Shown here: positions 34,146 to 45,639 of the stretch, piece after piece | How positions within the stretch are numbered: position 1 is the first letter of the stretch | Layout: every line of letters starts with the position of its first letter | Source of the DNA: Sciurus carolinensis | Taxonomy: Eukaryota; Chordata; Mammalia; Rodentia; Sciuridae | DNA: 64,000 nucleotides | Reading direction: 5' to 3' | Assembly (NCBI RefSeq): GCF_902686445.1 | Contig: NC_062232.1 | Span: 95,528,932-95,592,931, forward strand | Notes under the pieces: model-generated | Database searches by the model: none | Told to the model about the DNA's origin: nothing | What the model saw: the letters and a program-made list of their open reading frames with translations, nothing else | Translations under genes and position numbers: made by a program

Positions 34146-35151
34146 ATGAAAAAAACAGGGGAAGAAAGTGTCCTTCACAAAGCAAGATGCTTTTTTGATA
34201 GAATCCAATGACAGCACAGCAGTAGAAATGACAGAAAAGAAGTTTAGAATGTGCATAATTAAATGATCCATGAGGCAAAGGATGAGATAAGAGCAAATCA
34301 GGCAATGTATGATTACTCCAAAAAACAGTTAAAAGAGCAAATGCAGGAAGCAAAAGAACATTTCAATAAAGAGATAGAGATCTGAAAAAAAGACTACAAA
34401 CAATTGCTTGAAATAAAAGAAACAATAAACCAAATAAAAAACTCAATAGAAGGCATCACCAACAGATAGATCTTGTGGAAAACAGAATCTCAGACAATGA
34501 AGACAAAATATTAATCTTGAAAATAAAGTTGAGCAAGCTGACAAGATGGTAAGAAATCATGAACAAAACCTCCAAGCACTATGGGATATCATGAAAAGAC
34601 CAAATTTAAGAATTATCAGGATTGAGGAAGGCACAGAGATACAAAACCAAAGGAACAACAACCTGTTCAATGAAATATATCAGAAAATTTCCCAAACCTG
34701 AAGAATAAAATGGAAAATCAAATACAAGAGGCTTACAGAACACCAGGTGCACAAAATTACTACAGATCCACACAAAGGCACATTAAAATGAAAATGCCTA
34801 ACATACAAAATAAAGATAGAATTTTAAAGGCTGCAAGAGAAAAGTGTCAGATTACATATAAGGGGAAGCCAATACAGATATCAGCAGATTTCCCAACCCA
34901 GACTCTAAAACCAAAAAGGGACTGAATGACATATTTCAAGCTCTGAAAGAACATGGATACCAACCACGAATCCCATACCCAGCAAAACTAACCTTCAGAT
35001 TTGATGATGAAATGAAATCTTTCCATAATAAACAAAAGCTAAAAGAATTTACAATAGAAAGCCAGCACTACAGAACATTCTTAGCAAAATATTCCATCAG
35101 TAGGAAGTGAAAAACAACAATGTAAGTCAGCAAAGAGAAGAATTACCCTAA
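34146..35151 (+). pseudogene. L1-B ORF1, broken
   Basis: Aligns throughout with ORF1 of L1-A and L1-C. A coiled-coil N-terminal part is interrupted by stops and shifts. One open piece (34710-34925) carries the RNA-binding core (KMKMPNIQNKDRILKAAREK). A shift and stop occur near the 'LKPKRD' end, and the C-terminal domain (YPAKLTFRFDDEMKSFH-like) follows out of frame. It is not translatable as one protein. Confidence 0.88.
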
Positions 35152-35206
35152 AGGAATAGTCAAATAAAGGAGAAACCAAGCCAAGTTAAAACCAAAATAA
35201 GCCAAA

Positions 35207-38200
35207 ATGACTGGAAATACAAATCATATCTCAATAATAACTCTGAATGTTAATGGCCCAAACTCATCAATCAAAAGACACAGACTGGCAGATTGTATTG
35301 AAAAGACCCAACAATATGCTGCCTTTGGGAGACTCATCTCATAGAAAAAGATACCCACAGGCTAAAAGTAAAAGGATGGGAAAAAACATACCATGCACAT
35401 GGACTCGGTAAAAAAGCAGGGGTCTCCATCCTCATATCAGATGAAGTGTTCTTCAAAACTAAGTTAGTCAGAAGGGATAACGAAGGACATTTCATACTGC
35501 TTAAGGGAAGCATAAATCAGCAAGACATAATGATTGGAAATATTTATGGCACAGACAATGGCTCATCCATGTATATCAAACAAACCCTTCTCAACTCCAG
35601 GGAACAAACAGACCACAACACAATAATTCTGGGTGATTTTAACACACTACTCCACCACTGAATATATCCTCCAACAAAACTGAACAAAGAAATTACAGAA
35701 TTAATAATATAATGATTTAGACTTAATGGATATATAGAGTATTTCATCCATCATCAAGTGAATACACTTTCTTCTCAGCAGCACATGGATCCTTCTCCAA
35801 AATAGACCATATGCTATGCCACAAAGCAGCCATTAGTAAATACAAAAAAATAGAGATACTACCTTGTATTCTATCAGATCATAATGGAATGCAATTAGAA
35901 ATCAATGATAAAATAAAAGCAAAAACTACTCCAACACCTGGAGACTAAATAATATGCTATTGAATAATGCAATGATAACAGAAGACATCAGGGAGGAGAT
36001 TTAAAAAAATTCTTAGAGGTAAATGAGAACACCGATACAACATATCAAAATCTCTGGGAAACTCTGAAAGCAGTACTAAGAGGAAAGTTCATTGCATTGA
36101 GTTCATATATTAAAGAATGAAAAGTCAACAACTAAGTTACCTAACATTACAACTCAAAGCCCTAGAAAAAGAACAGATCTACACCAAAAGTAGTTGAAGA
36201 CAGGAAATAATGAAAATGAGAGCTGAAATCTATGAAATTGAAATGAGAAACAATTCAAAAAATTGACAAAACAAAAAGTTGATTCTTTGAAAAAGTAAGC
36301 AAAATTAATAAACCCTTAGCCACACTAATGAAGAGAGAGAAAAATTCAAATTACTAGAATTCGTGATGAAAAAAAATCACAAGAGACACCATCGAAATAC
36401 ATAATTAGAAGCCACTTTGAAAATCTATACTCCAATAAAATAGAAAATATCAAAGACACTGACAAATTTCTAGAGACATAATCCTCCCAAACTGAATCAG
36501 GAGGACATACACAATTTAAACAATCAATTTCAAGCAATGAAATAGAAGAAGTCATCAAAAACCTACCAACCAAGAAAACCCAGGACCAGGTGGATTCTCA
36601 ATGAGTTCTTCAAGACCTTCAAAGAAGAGCTAATACCAATACTCCGCAAAGTATTCCATGAAATAGAAAGGAGGGAATCCTTCCAAACTCATTCTATGAA
36701 GCTAGTATCACTCTGATACCAAAACCAGACAAAGACACATCAAGGAAAGAAACTTTAGACCAATATCCCTGATGAACATAGAAACAAAAATCCTTAACAA
36801 AATCCTGACAAATCACAAACAAAAACATATTTAAAAGATAGTGCACCGTGATCCAGTGGTGTTTATCCCAGGGATGCAAGTTTGCTTCAACATCCAGAAA
36901 TCAATAAAAGTAATTCATCACATCAATAGACTTAAAGTTAGGAATCAAATGATTATTTCAATAGATGCTGAAAAAGCATTTGATAAAATACAGCACCCCT
37001 TCATGCTTAAAACACTAGAAAAAATAGGAATAGTAGGAACATACCTCAACAATGTCAAGGCTATCTATGCTAAGCCCATGATCAACATCATTCTTAATGG
37101 AGAAAAACTGAAAGCATTCCCTCTAAAAACTGGGTCAAGGCAGGGATGCCCTCTCTCAGCACTTCTATTCAACATTGTCCTTGAAACACTAGCCAGAGCA
37201 ATTAGACAGACCAAAGAAATTAAAGGGTTACGAATAAGAAAAGAAGAACTCAAGCTGTCACTATTGCTGACAACATGATTCTATATTTACAGGATCAAAA
37301 AAACTCCACCAGAAAACTTCTAGAACTAATAAATGAATTCAGCAAAGTAGCAGGATATGAAATCAATGCACATAAATCTAAAGCATTTCTATTCATAAGT
37401 GATGAATCCTCTGAAAGAGAAATTAAGAAATCACTACATTCACAATAATCTCAAAAAAAATTGGGAATTAATTAAACAAAAGAGGAAAGGTCTCTACAAT
37501 GAAAACTACAGAACACTGAAGAAAGAAATTAATGAAAACATTAGAAATGGAAAGATCTTCCACGTTCTTGGATAGGCAGAATTAATATTATCAAAATGGC
37601 CACACTATCAAAGGTGCTATGGAGATTCAATGCAATTTCAATTAAAATCCCAATGATAATCCTCATAGAAATAGAGAAAGTGATCATGAAATTCATCTGG
37701 AAGAATAAGAGACCTCAAATAGCCAAAGCAATCCTGAGCAGAAAGAGTGAAGCAGGAGGTATCACAATACCATACCTTCAGCTATACTACAGAGCAATAG
37801 TAACAAAAACAGCATGATATTGGCACCAAAATAGACAGGCAGACCAATGGTACAGAGTAGAAGACACAGAGACAAACCCAAATAATAGTTACCTCATACT
37901 AGACAAAGGAGCCAAAAACATACAATGGAGAAAAGATAGCCTGTTCAACAATGGTGCTGGGAAAACTGGAAATCCATATGCAGTAAAATGAAATTAAACC
38001 TCTGTCTCTCACTCTGCAAAAAACTCAACTCAAAATGGATCAAGGACCTAGGAATTAGACTAGAGACCCTGCACCTAATAGAAGAAAAAGTAGACCTGAA
38101 TCTTCATCATGTTGGCTTAGGATCAGACTTCCTTAACAAGACTCCCAAAGCGCAAGAAATCAAGTAAGAATCAATAAATGGGATGGATTCAACTAAAAAG

Positions 38201-38900
38201 CTTTTTCTCAGCAAAGGATACAATCAATAATGTGAAAAGAGAGCCTACAGAATAGGAGAAAATATTTTCTACATGCACTTCAGATAGAGCACTAATCTCC
38301 AAAATTTATAAAGAACTTATAAAACTTTACACCAAAAATACAAAGAACCCATCATAAATGGGCCAAGGAAGTGCACAGACACTTTACAGAAGAGAAATAC
38401 AGGCGATTAACAAATATATGAAAAAGTGTTCAATATCTCTAGTAATTAGAAAAATGCAAATCAAAACAACTCTAAGATTTCATTTTACTCCAATTAGAAT
38501 GGCTATTATTAAGAACACAAGCAATAATAGGTGTTGGTGTGGAAGTGGGGGAAAAGGCACACTTGTACATTGCTGGTAGGGTTGCAAATTATTGCAGCCA
38601 CTCTGGAAAGCAGTATGGAGATTCCTCAGAAACTTGGAATAGACCCACCTTTTTTAAGGACTTAAAATCAGCACTACAGTAGCATAGCCACATCAATGTT
38701 TATAGCAGCTCAGTTCACAATAGCTAATGTGGAACCAATTAGATGCCCTTCAAAAAAAGGATAAAGAAAGTGTGGTATATACACCACGGAATATTATTCA
38801 GCCATAAAGAAGAATAAAATTATGGCATTTGAAGGTAATGGATGGAATTGGAGAATACATGCTAAGTGAGATAAGCCAATCCCAAAAAACCAAAGGCTGA
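35207..38900 (+). pseudogene. L1-B ORF2, broken
   Basis: The ATG at 35207 opens 'MTGNTNHISIITLNVNG', the expected endonuclease start. An endonuclease piece is open at 35446-35661 (GDFN kept). An RT piece is open at 36841-37278 ([24 protein letters not shown]) but loses frame at the catalytic FADD: a single-base loss near 37262 turns it into 'LLLTT'. Later pieces are at 37596-37817 and 38358-38579, with the Cys/His block at its end. The stop after SQSQKTKG at 38898-38900 is the normal end. Clearly dead. Confidence 0.92.
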
Positions 38901-39349
38901 ATGTTTTCTCTGATAAGTGGATGATGATACATAATGGGGATGGGGTGTTGAGGGTAAGAGAATGGAGGAACTTTAGATTTCATAGAGGGAAATGAGAGGG
39001 GGGAGGGGCTAGGATATGAAGATGGTAGAATGAGACAAACATCATTACCTATGTACGAGTATGATTACAAGAATGGTATAGATCTACATCATGTACAACC
39101 ATAGAAATGAAAAGTTGTACCCCATTGATGTACAATGAATCAAAGCACTCTGTAAAAATAAAAATTAAAAAAGAGAAAAAAAAAGATTCAGTAAGCAGCA
39201 AGAAATAAATAATCGTATAAGAATTGAAAAGAGAGAAATGAAATTGACATTATTTTCAAAGACATGATTCTGTATGCAGAAAATCCAAAGAATATTCAGA
39301 TAAAATACTAGGTAAGTGAGTTTAGCAAGCATGCAGCTGTTTTTATTGC

Positions 39350-39835
39350 TTCCTTTTCACCCTGGTGGTGAGGGAGGGATTCCCCCCTAGGGTTATTATG
39401 GGATTTGCTCAACGGGTGATATCCACACAGGATAGATGAGACCCACAGCAGGCTATTGGTCCCATGAACTCACAGCCCAATGGGAAAAACACTGCACATC
39501 ACACAAGGCCACATGGAGTTGTACTTAGGAATGGAGTGAACAGCGGGACTGTCAAGGCAGGCTTTAGAATATCAAGAGAATGAGGTGACTTGATTCCTTA
39601 AGAGGAAGCGACTGTCTTGTTTCAGACAAGACAAGACAGTCTGCAGATGGGCAAGAAACTAAAATGCACTCCTCTGTGCCTGGACATTTGATGGAGAGGG
39701 TTGTTTGGCTAGGGGATCTTATCCAAGGGAACTTATCCTTATCCAAAACAGAGCAGAACAGGGAAGAGAACGTGCAGTTAGGCCATTAGAAGCCCTCCGG
39801 TTTTACCTGAAGTCGAGGCAGAAAATATATTGGGC
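39350..39835. other. unidentified ~490-bp insert in ancient L1
   Basis: The sequence is richer in GC than the L1 around it and breaks the L1 match. It contains a perfect 11-bp inverted repeat at 39610-39641. It could be an LTR or DNA element, but no TG/CA ends, TATA box or target duplication were found. Confidence 0.45.
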
Positions 39836-39971
39836 CTTAATTTTAGGCCTTAAATCACAGCTGAGCACATGATCAATCTTTTTTAAAAAATGCATTCTAT
39901 ATATCCAGAACAAACAGATTATGAAGGCTTCAAATGCATACCATTTGCAATGACAATTAAAAGTTGACCAA

Positions 39972-40055
39972 TACTGGCAGCAGATGTAGCTCAGCAGCAG
40001 AGCTGTTTGTCTAGTGTGTGCAAGCCCTAGGTTCAATCACTGGGACCACCAAAAA
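39972..40055 (+). repeat. ID SINE
   Basis: GGCAGCAGATGTAGCTCAGC, CTAGTGTGTGCAAGCCCTAG, GGTTCAATCACTGGGACC. Confidence 0.88.
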
Positions 40056-41182
40056 CAAAAGTTAACAAATACCAATTAATAATTTCATGAAGAATATGTA
40101 AGAAATTTATACAGAAAACTATAAAACATTTTGGAAAGAAATGAAAGAAAACAGGAGTGTTATACTACATTAATGAATTGGAAGATAATATCATAATGAT
40201 AACACTTCTCTCACAAAGTAATCTATATATTCAGTGCAATCTCAATAAAATTCCAGCAATTTTTTTGTGGAAGACAGTAAACCATGCTATAGTGTATGTG
40301 AAAATGCTAAGGTCCAAGAATACAGACAAATTTTTGGAAGAAAGCTTGAGAACTTAACCAATCAGCCCTCAAAACTCATAAAATTATAGTAATTAACACA
40401 CTGCCAAAAGGGTGGCAAAGTAGACCACTGGAACTAAATGAAGATCAAAATAGATTCACATCCTATTCAAACACTTGAATTAGGAGAATGGTAGTAATGA
40501 ATGAAGAGAAGTGGAAAAAGAACTTAAAAAAATAATAATTAGTACTGGATCAATTAGCAATATGAAAAACAAAAGCATTTTGACTTTACCAGAAACATGA
40601 GTCAGTTCTATGTGGATATAGATCTAAATGTAATAGTAAAACAATAAAGTTTATGGAAAAGATATATTAATATGTCTTCATGACCTTGGGGTAATAAAAG
40701 TTTTCTTAAAGAACATGTAAAATGCTAAACAAAAGGAAATGATTGTGAAACACGTTAAATTAAGGATATCTGTTCATTGACGTCACAACCAAGAAACTAA
40801 AACTCATCTGCTGTAAAGAAGCTTTCAAAACACATAACTGGTAAGCAAGTTATATCCATAATGGATAAAGAGCTCAAAAAACCAATAAAAATGATAGATA
40901 ACCCAATAAAAAATTAAGCAGAAGGCTTTAAGTATTTTACAAAGAATATGGCTAATAACATATTAAATCCTCATTCTCACTACTACTAATATAATTGCAA
41001 GAGAAAGGTGTAATGAAATACAATTACAAAAACATTAGAATGGGAAAAATTAAAAGACTGATAATGCCAAATGTGAGTGACTATGTAGAATAACTAGAAC
41101 TCTTATATTGCTGGTGGAAACATTAAATGTTACAAATACTTTGAAAAGAGACTGGTTTTGATCTTCTGCTTTGGGATTTTGC

Positions 41183-41386
41183 TTTGTTTTGTTTTTTTTG
41201 TTTTGGTACTGGGGACTGAATCCAGGGGCTTTACCACTGAGCTTCATACCCATCCCTTTTTATTTTTTTAATTTCAAGACAGGGTCTTGCTAAGTTGCTG
41301 AGACTGGTCTCTAAGTTGGGGGTCCTCCTGCCTCAGCCTCCTGAGTTGCTGGGATTGCAGGCATGTGTCATGCCCAGCAAGTGACT
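41183..41386 (-). repeat. B1-dID dimeric SINE
   Basis: The T-rich tail is followed by GGTACTGGGGACTGAATCC, TTACCACTGAGCTTCATACC, CAGCCTCCTGAGTTGCTGGG on plus. Confidence 0.93.
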
Positions 41387-41477
41387 ATTTGTATATTTAA
41401 GCATACATTTACCATAAGACTAAAAATTCATTTCAAAATCTTTACCTAGGGGAAACAAAATATGTCTGCACATAAAT

Positions 41478-41640
41478 TGGATATTATATATATATAATTT
41501 GATATTATATATGTAATTGGATATTGGATATATATAATATATTGGATATATATATAATATTAGATTATTATGTATATATTATATTTAATATATATTATAT
41601 TATTGTATATTTTATATATATTTATTTATTATATATTGGA
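41478..41640. repeat. AT-rich low-complexity tract
   Basis: Alternating ATATAT and GGATATT motifs. A 63-codon Ile/Leu/Tyr frame over it is an artefact. Confidence 0.9.
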
Positions 41641-41740
41641 TTGGATATTAATGTTCATTGCAGCTTTATCTATAATAGCCAGATGCAGAAAACAATCTGA
41701 CTATTCATTAATCAATGAATGGATGAATACATTGCATATC

Positions 41741-42125
41741 TGTGATAGTTTGAATCTGTAATGTCCCCCAAAGGCTCATGTGTTTTAAAGACTTGGTCCT
41801 CAGGTTAGTGATTGGAACATGGTGGAAAATTTGGGAGGTCAGACTTAGTGGAAGGTTTTAAGTCATTGAGGATATGCTGTTGAAAGGAATTATAAGATCC
41901 TGGTCTCTTCACTTTCTTTTTCTTTTTCTTCTGCACCTAGCCATGAGGCGAGTGAACTTCCTCTGCCACAGGCTCCTATCATGATTGCCCTGACAGTCCA
42001 AAACAACAGGGCCAATCAGCCATAAACTGAAAACTCCAAAATGGTGAGCGAAAATAAACCTTTCCTCTTTATATGTTGATCATCTCAGTTATTTTGTTAT
42101 AATTATGGAAAGTTGACTAACACCA
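41741..42125 (+). mobile_element. MaLR-like solo LTR
   Basis: Begins TGTGATAGTTTGAATCTG, carries CCCCCAAAGGCTCATGTG, AACTGAAAACTCCAAAATGG and a poly-A signal (AAAATAAACC), and ends GTTGACTAACACCA. That is the order of an MST/THE1-type LTR. It splits the 3' part of the ancient L1. Confidence 0.75.
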
Positions 42126-42689
42126 CAAACAACTGAAGATCACTTAAAAATGAAAAAATCTACTTACACATATGACAACAGAGGTGAACTCTTAAACCAT
42201 TAAGCAAACTCAAAGAGTACAGACTCAGAAGCCTACATATTCAATGGTTCCATTAAAACAAATTCTGGAAAAAGAAGAAGCCTAGGGACCATGCATAGAT
42301 TGTGAATGTTAAAGGTTAGTGGTAGGGAAATGAGTTTGAAAAAAATGATCATGAGGAAAATTTGGGGGGTCATGAAATATTCTGAATGTTAATTGTGGTG
42401 ACATTTACATAAGTGGGAATATTTTAAGCCTCATCTTAGTGTACACTATAAAGGGGGCATTTTATTGTATGTGAATTAAACTATAATAAAATTGTTCTTT
42501 TTGACAACAGTGAAAATGTAATTTTTTGAAATTTAAATTGTCATTCTTTAAAGCTAAATTTAAAAGTACTAAAGAAGCTAATAACTATTGAAATTCTGAT
42601 TTTAATGTTATTTAATCAGTAATGAAACAATCAGTTTGGGTGAATGAAATTATATTCCAAAAGAGAAAAAAATAATAACTGTTCATCAA

Positions 42690-42815
42690 AGATACAAGCA
42701 CAATGATGCAGTCCTGCCTCCCTCCCCCCAGCTACTCCAGAGGCTGAGGCAGGAGGATCCCTTGAGCCCCAGGAATCTGGGACCAGTTGGGCAATGCAGG
42801 GAGATCCTGCCTGTT
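42690..42815 (+). repeat. 7SL-derived monomer (PB1/B1-type)
   Basis: CAGCTACTCCAGAGGCTGAG, GATCCCTTGAGCCCCAGG, GACCAGTTGGGCAATGCAG. It reads more like an Alu-left-monomer or proto-B1 than like the squirrel B1-dID halves nearby and has no ID half, so it is probably older. Confidence 0.75.
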
Positions 42816-43360
42816 TAAACAAAGAAACAAAGACACAATTAAATTAATAGGCTAAAGAGGCAAGGGGCACATTGTGGAAGAAAATAATTGTAAAACAAAC
42901 TAGCAAGGGATGTGATAAAAAAAGAAATTCTCTCCTTTGTAAAAGCAATGAGAAAACTGACAAAATTGGTCAAAATCAGCATTTCCAGAACTCTGCAAAC
43001 CAACCAAAAGGTTGAAGCAATCCAGGGAAATTTTTATTTATTATTTTTATTAAAGCTTGAGAAAGTAAACACTTTTGAATATTTTAACTTGCAATGTACC
43101 TATTCCCCTCTCTAGCTCTGGAATAACCTTGAAAATTAATAGCTAGTTGTTATGGTGAAAATCAGCAGCCTGGCAACCACTGGAGGGGCAGAACAGGACG
43201 TGAAGTCCTTTAAAGCCTCATTCCCAGAGAAATTTGATTACTTTACATGACTGGTAATTCCCTAGAACAGTCTAATTGGAGACTGTCTTTATTGGACCTG
43301 ACTCAGAGTTTGCCAAATGCCGAAAGCCTGGGAAAATTGATGAAAGCTTATTGTTTATTG
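42816..43360. other. unassigned DNA, possibly ancient L1 5' region
   Basis: No domain in its frames of 65-67 codons. The part after 43140 may belong to the ancient L1 5' sequence called at 43560-44345. Confidence 0.35.
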
Positions 43361-43363
43361 GTT

Positions 43364-43553
43364 TTGTTTTTGCAGTACTGGAGATCGTACCCAGGGGTTT
43401 TCTGGCACAGAGCTCCATCCCTGCCCTTTTTATTTTTATTTTGAGATAGGGTCTCACTAAGTTGCTGAGGCTGGCCTCAAACTTGCAATCCTCCTGCCTC
43501 AGCCTCCAGAGTAGGTGGGATTCCAGATGAATAGTCATGCACCACCACACTGG
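43364..43553 (-). repeat. B1-dID dimeric SINE
   Basis: GCAGTACTGGAGATCGTACC, GCTCCATCCCTGCCC, CAGCCTCCAGAGTAGGTGGG on plus. Confidence 0.92.
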
Positions 43554-43559
43554 ATTTGA

Positions 43560-44345
43560 TGGAGACATTCAGAGGTTGTTGTTTGAATTTAAATTTGAGG
43601 CTACCTAAGGAGATTGGTAAGACTTGGGGCAAATGTAAGACTAACCGAAAACCTAAAAAAAGGAAAACTGGGGAAGCCACATATCCATAAGGGGATTTGA
43701 AAAACCTCTAACATATTCCTGGGAATTCAGAAAACCACAAGCATGTGTTGGGCTAGCACATACTCAGAGACATGAACATGCTCAGGAAAGATCTGAAATG
43801 GCCATAAGCTGTCACATCTGGCTGATCTTAAAACTCACACAGAAAAAGAAGTAAAGGCTTAAGCAGTGTTATCATTACCTAGGCCAAGTGTCCTAGTGTG
43901 CCCAGAATGCAAACAAAGCCTCTACTGGGAGACTAATTGGTTCCAGGTATTTAAGGAAATTTCTGTCAAATCATCAGTTCTAAATTAGTTACAAGAGCGA
44001 GACTTCAGTGACTATGCACAAAGAAGAATATAGACTCTGCAGAATGAGTTGATTAAAGTAGAAATAATCAGCAACCATGTTAAAAATAAAAACAAAAGCA
44101 AACACTGGGGCTGGGCGAGAGTCTGATTTCCAGGACTGACACATTATATTAATTAAAATGTCCAGTTTTGAAGAAAGAATTGATGAGACACACAAAAGAA
44201 ACAAGAAAATACAGTCTGTACACAGGAAAAAAAATAAGAAATCATAGAAATGATTGCCAAGGAAGTCAGATGTTGAACATATTAGATAAAAATGATAAAT
44301 CTATTCGTTTAAATATGATGAAAGAATTAAAAGATATCATGTTTT
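43560..44345 (+). mobile_element. probable ancient L1 5' region
   Basis: AAATGTCCAGTTTTGAAGAA, AAGAAACAAGAAAATACAG and AGATAAAAATGATAAATCT resemble the region upstream of ORF1 in old mammalian L1. Support fades towards the left. Confidence 0.5.
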
Positions 44346-44461
44346 AAAAGCTCCTCTCATGTGGAAGGACATCTTAAATGAAGAAGCACAGAAAGGGCTT
44401 CTCGTGTGCAGGGTGCAGAGGAGAGGTGTTCAGATACCATGTGAACTTTTCACCTTTCCAC

Positions 44462-44492
<31 letters not shown>

Positions 44493-44538
44493 TGTGTGTG
44501 TGTGTGTGTGGGTGGTGGTGGTGGTGGTGGTGGTGGTG
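44462..44538. repeat. (GT)n and (GGT)n microsatellite
   Basis: About 50 bp of GT followed by nine GGT units. Open frames on both strands over it (Cys/Val, Trp, His/Thr-rich) are repeat artefacts. Confidence 0.97.
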
Positions 44539-44574
44539 TGCTGGGGATCTTCCCACTTGTGTGTGTGTGGTGTG

Positions 44575-44656
44575 GTGGTGGTCCTGGCATGGAACCCAGG
44601 GCCTTCTGCATGTGAGGCAAGCACTCTAACAACTGAGCTAGTCCCCAACTCCCCAC
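44575..44656 (-). repeat. ID SINE
   Basis: GGCATGGAACCCAGGGCC (B-box side) and CACTCTAACAACTGAGCTAG (A-box side) on plus. The GT/GGT microsatellite lies in the position of its A tail. Confidence 0.85.
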
Positions 44657-45455
44657 TTTCCCACTTATATCTCTCCCAGCTGCCCTTCACTTCCTGTGGG
44701 GCCTACCTGAGCAGCTGCTAGAACTGAATCAAAGTCAACCAGAAGTTCCCACTTCCATTCCTTCTGTGCCTTGAAGTGCCACCAAGTGACGGCAGGATCC
44801 CGGCAATCCAGACTCACCACAGGGTCCAGTAAGCTGGTCCTGGAAGACTCTGCTCCCTCACAGTGAGTTCCTGTGAGCGAGGACAGGGGAAACTGTCAAC
44901 ACCACCAGGTTTTCCCAGAGCAATTCAGTGGGCTGAGTTTCCTGCCATAACTATGGGAGTTGGGTTGCCACCCTGACATAAATAGGCAAGGCCCCAGCGC
45001 ATCCCCTGCCTGGATGGGAAACTATTCAAGGCAGGACCTCACACACTTCGAGTGACAGGGTGTGTAGTAGAGTGGGGGAACTCTTCTTACCATAGAGATA
45101 GAATTGGGCTCAGAGATACTGCTAGAGTTGATTCAAGAAAACAGAATAGCTAGAAGACTGTGGAGAGTGGTGACAAGAGAATGGGGGTCTCTGATGACCT
45201 CATGGTTGTAATGACCTCATGGCTGTGACGCGCCTTGTGCCTGGAAATGTTTCTGTGCAAGGGTACAGGATGCCTAGCCGCTGTGGTAAAATTCTGATTG
45301 AGGAGGCTCTGTGCAAGAGTCCTATGAGCTTTGACCTTGATCTCAGGCACACAGGTCCTGGGAATAGAGGAATTCTCATGCTAGAGAACCACAGTGTTTC
45401 ATCAGTTCTGTTACTCCTGTTCCTGCCTGCTTAGCAGTAACTTTAAACGATGGAC
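44657..45455. other. unassigned DNA, moderately GC-rich
   Basis: Frames of 66-71 codons without recognisable motifs. I see no exon signal strong enough to call. Confidence 0.4.
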
Positions 45456-45459
45456 TTTC

Positions 45460-45500
45460 TTGAGAGCTACACAGAGCTCTCAAGAAGCTCTTGAGAGCTT
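45460..45500. other. alternating inverted 10-mers
   Basis: CTTGAGAGCT, ACACAG, its exact reverse complement AGCTCTCAAG, AAGCT, then CTTGAGAGCT again. Two overlapping perfect 10-bp stems are possible. Confidence 0.92.
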
Positions 45501-45531
45501 GAAACCATACACCTTAAACCTCTACCATACA

Positions 45532-45612
45532 CCTTGCTGGCTTGAACTCATAATCCTCCTGTCTCGCCTCCCAAGTTGCTGGAGTACAGGCCTGCGCCAC
45601 CACGACCAGCTA
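45532..45612 (-). repeat. B1 SINE half
   Basis: GCTGGCTTGAACTCATAATC, CTCCCAAGTTGCTGGAGTAC, GCGCCACCACGACC on plus. No ID half is attached. Confidence 0.85.
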
Positions 45613-45639
45613 AGAATAGTCTTGTCAACAAACAAATCT

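Larger units (their letters stand above)
33390..39185 (+). mobile_element. L1-B, old near-full-length LINE-1
   Basis: A 5' UTR (about 33390-34145, similar to the distal part of the L1-C 5' UTR: GAGATGGCTGCC, GCATCAGGATACTGAAGAC), ORF1 (34146-35151), a spacer, ORF2 (35207-38900), a G-rich 3' UTR and an A-rich tail. It has many more lesions than L1-A or L1-C and a different 3' UTR, so it is an older subfamily. The exact 5' end is uncertain (33250-33390) and no target duplication was confirmed. Confidence 0.9.
39190..42500 (+). mobile_element. ancient L1, RT to 3' end, right of L1-B
   Basis: TATTTTCAAAGACATGATTC at 39250 is the diverged catalytic block. ORF2 C-terminal text continues (40090-41180, 41400-41740) and the L1 3' end is at 42130-42500 (GGGCATTTTATTGTATGTG). 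Insertions: unassigned block 39350-39835, ID 39972, SINE 41183 and LTR 41741. Confidence 0.7.

Noticed and set aside
44359..44721. 120-codon plus frame and His/Thr-rich minus frames
   Set aside because: They are translations of a (GT)n/(GGT)n microsatellite and an ID element.
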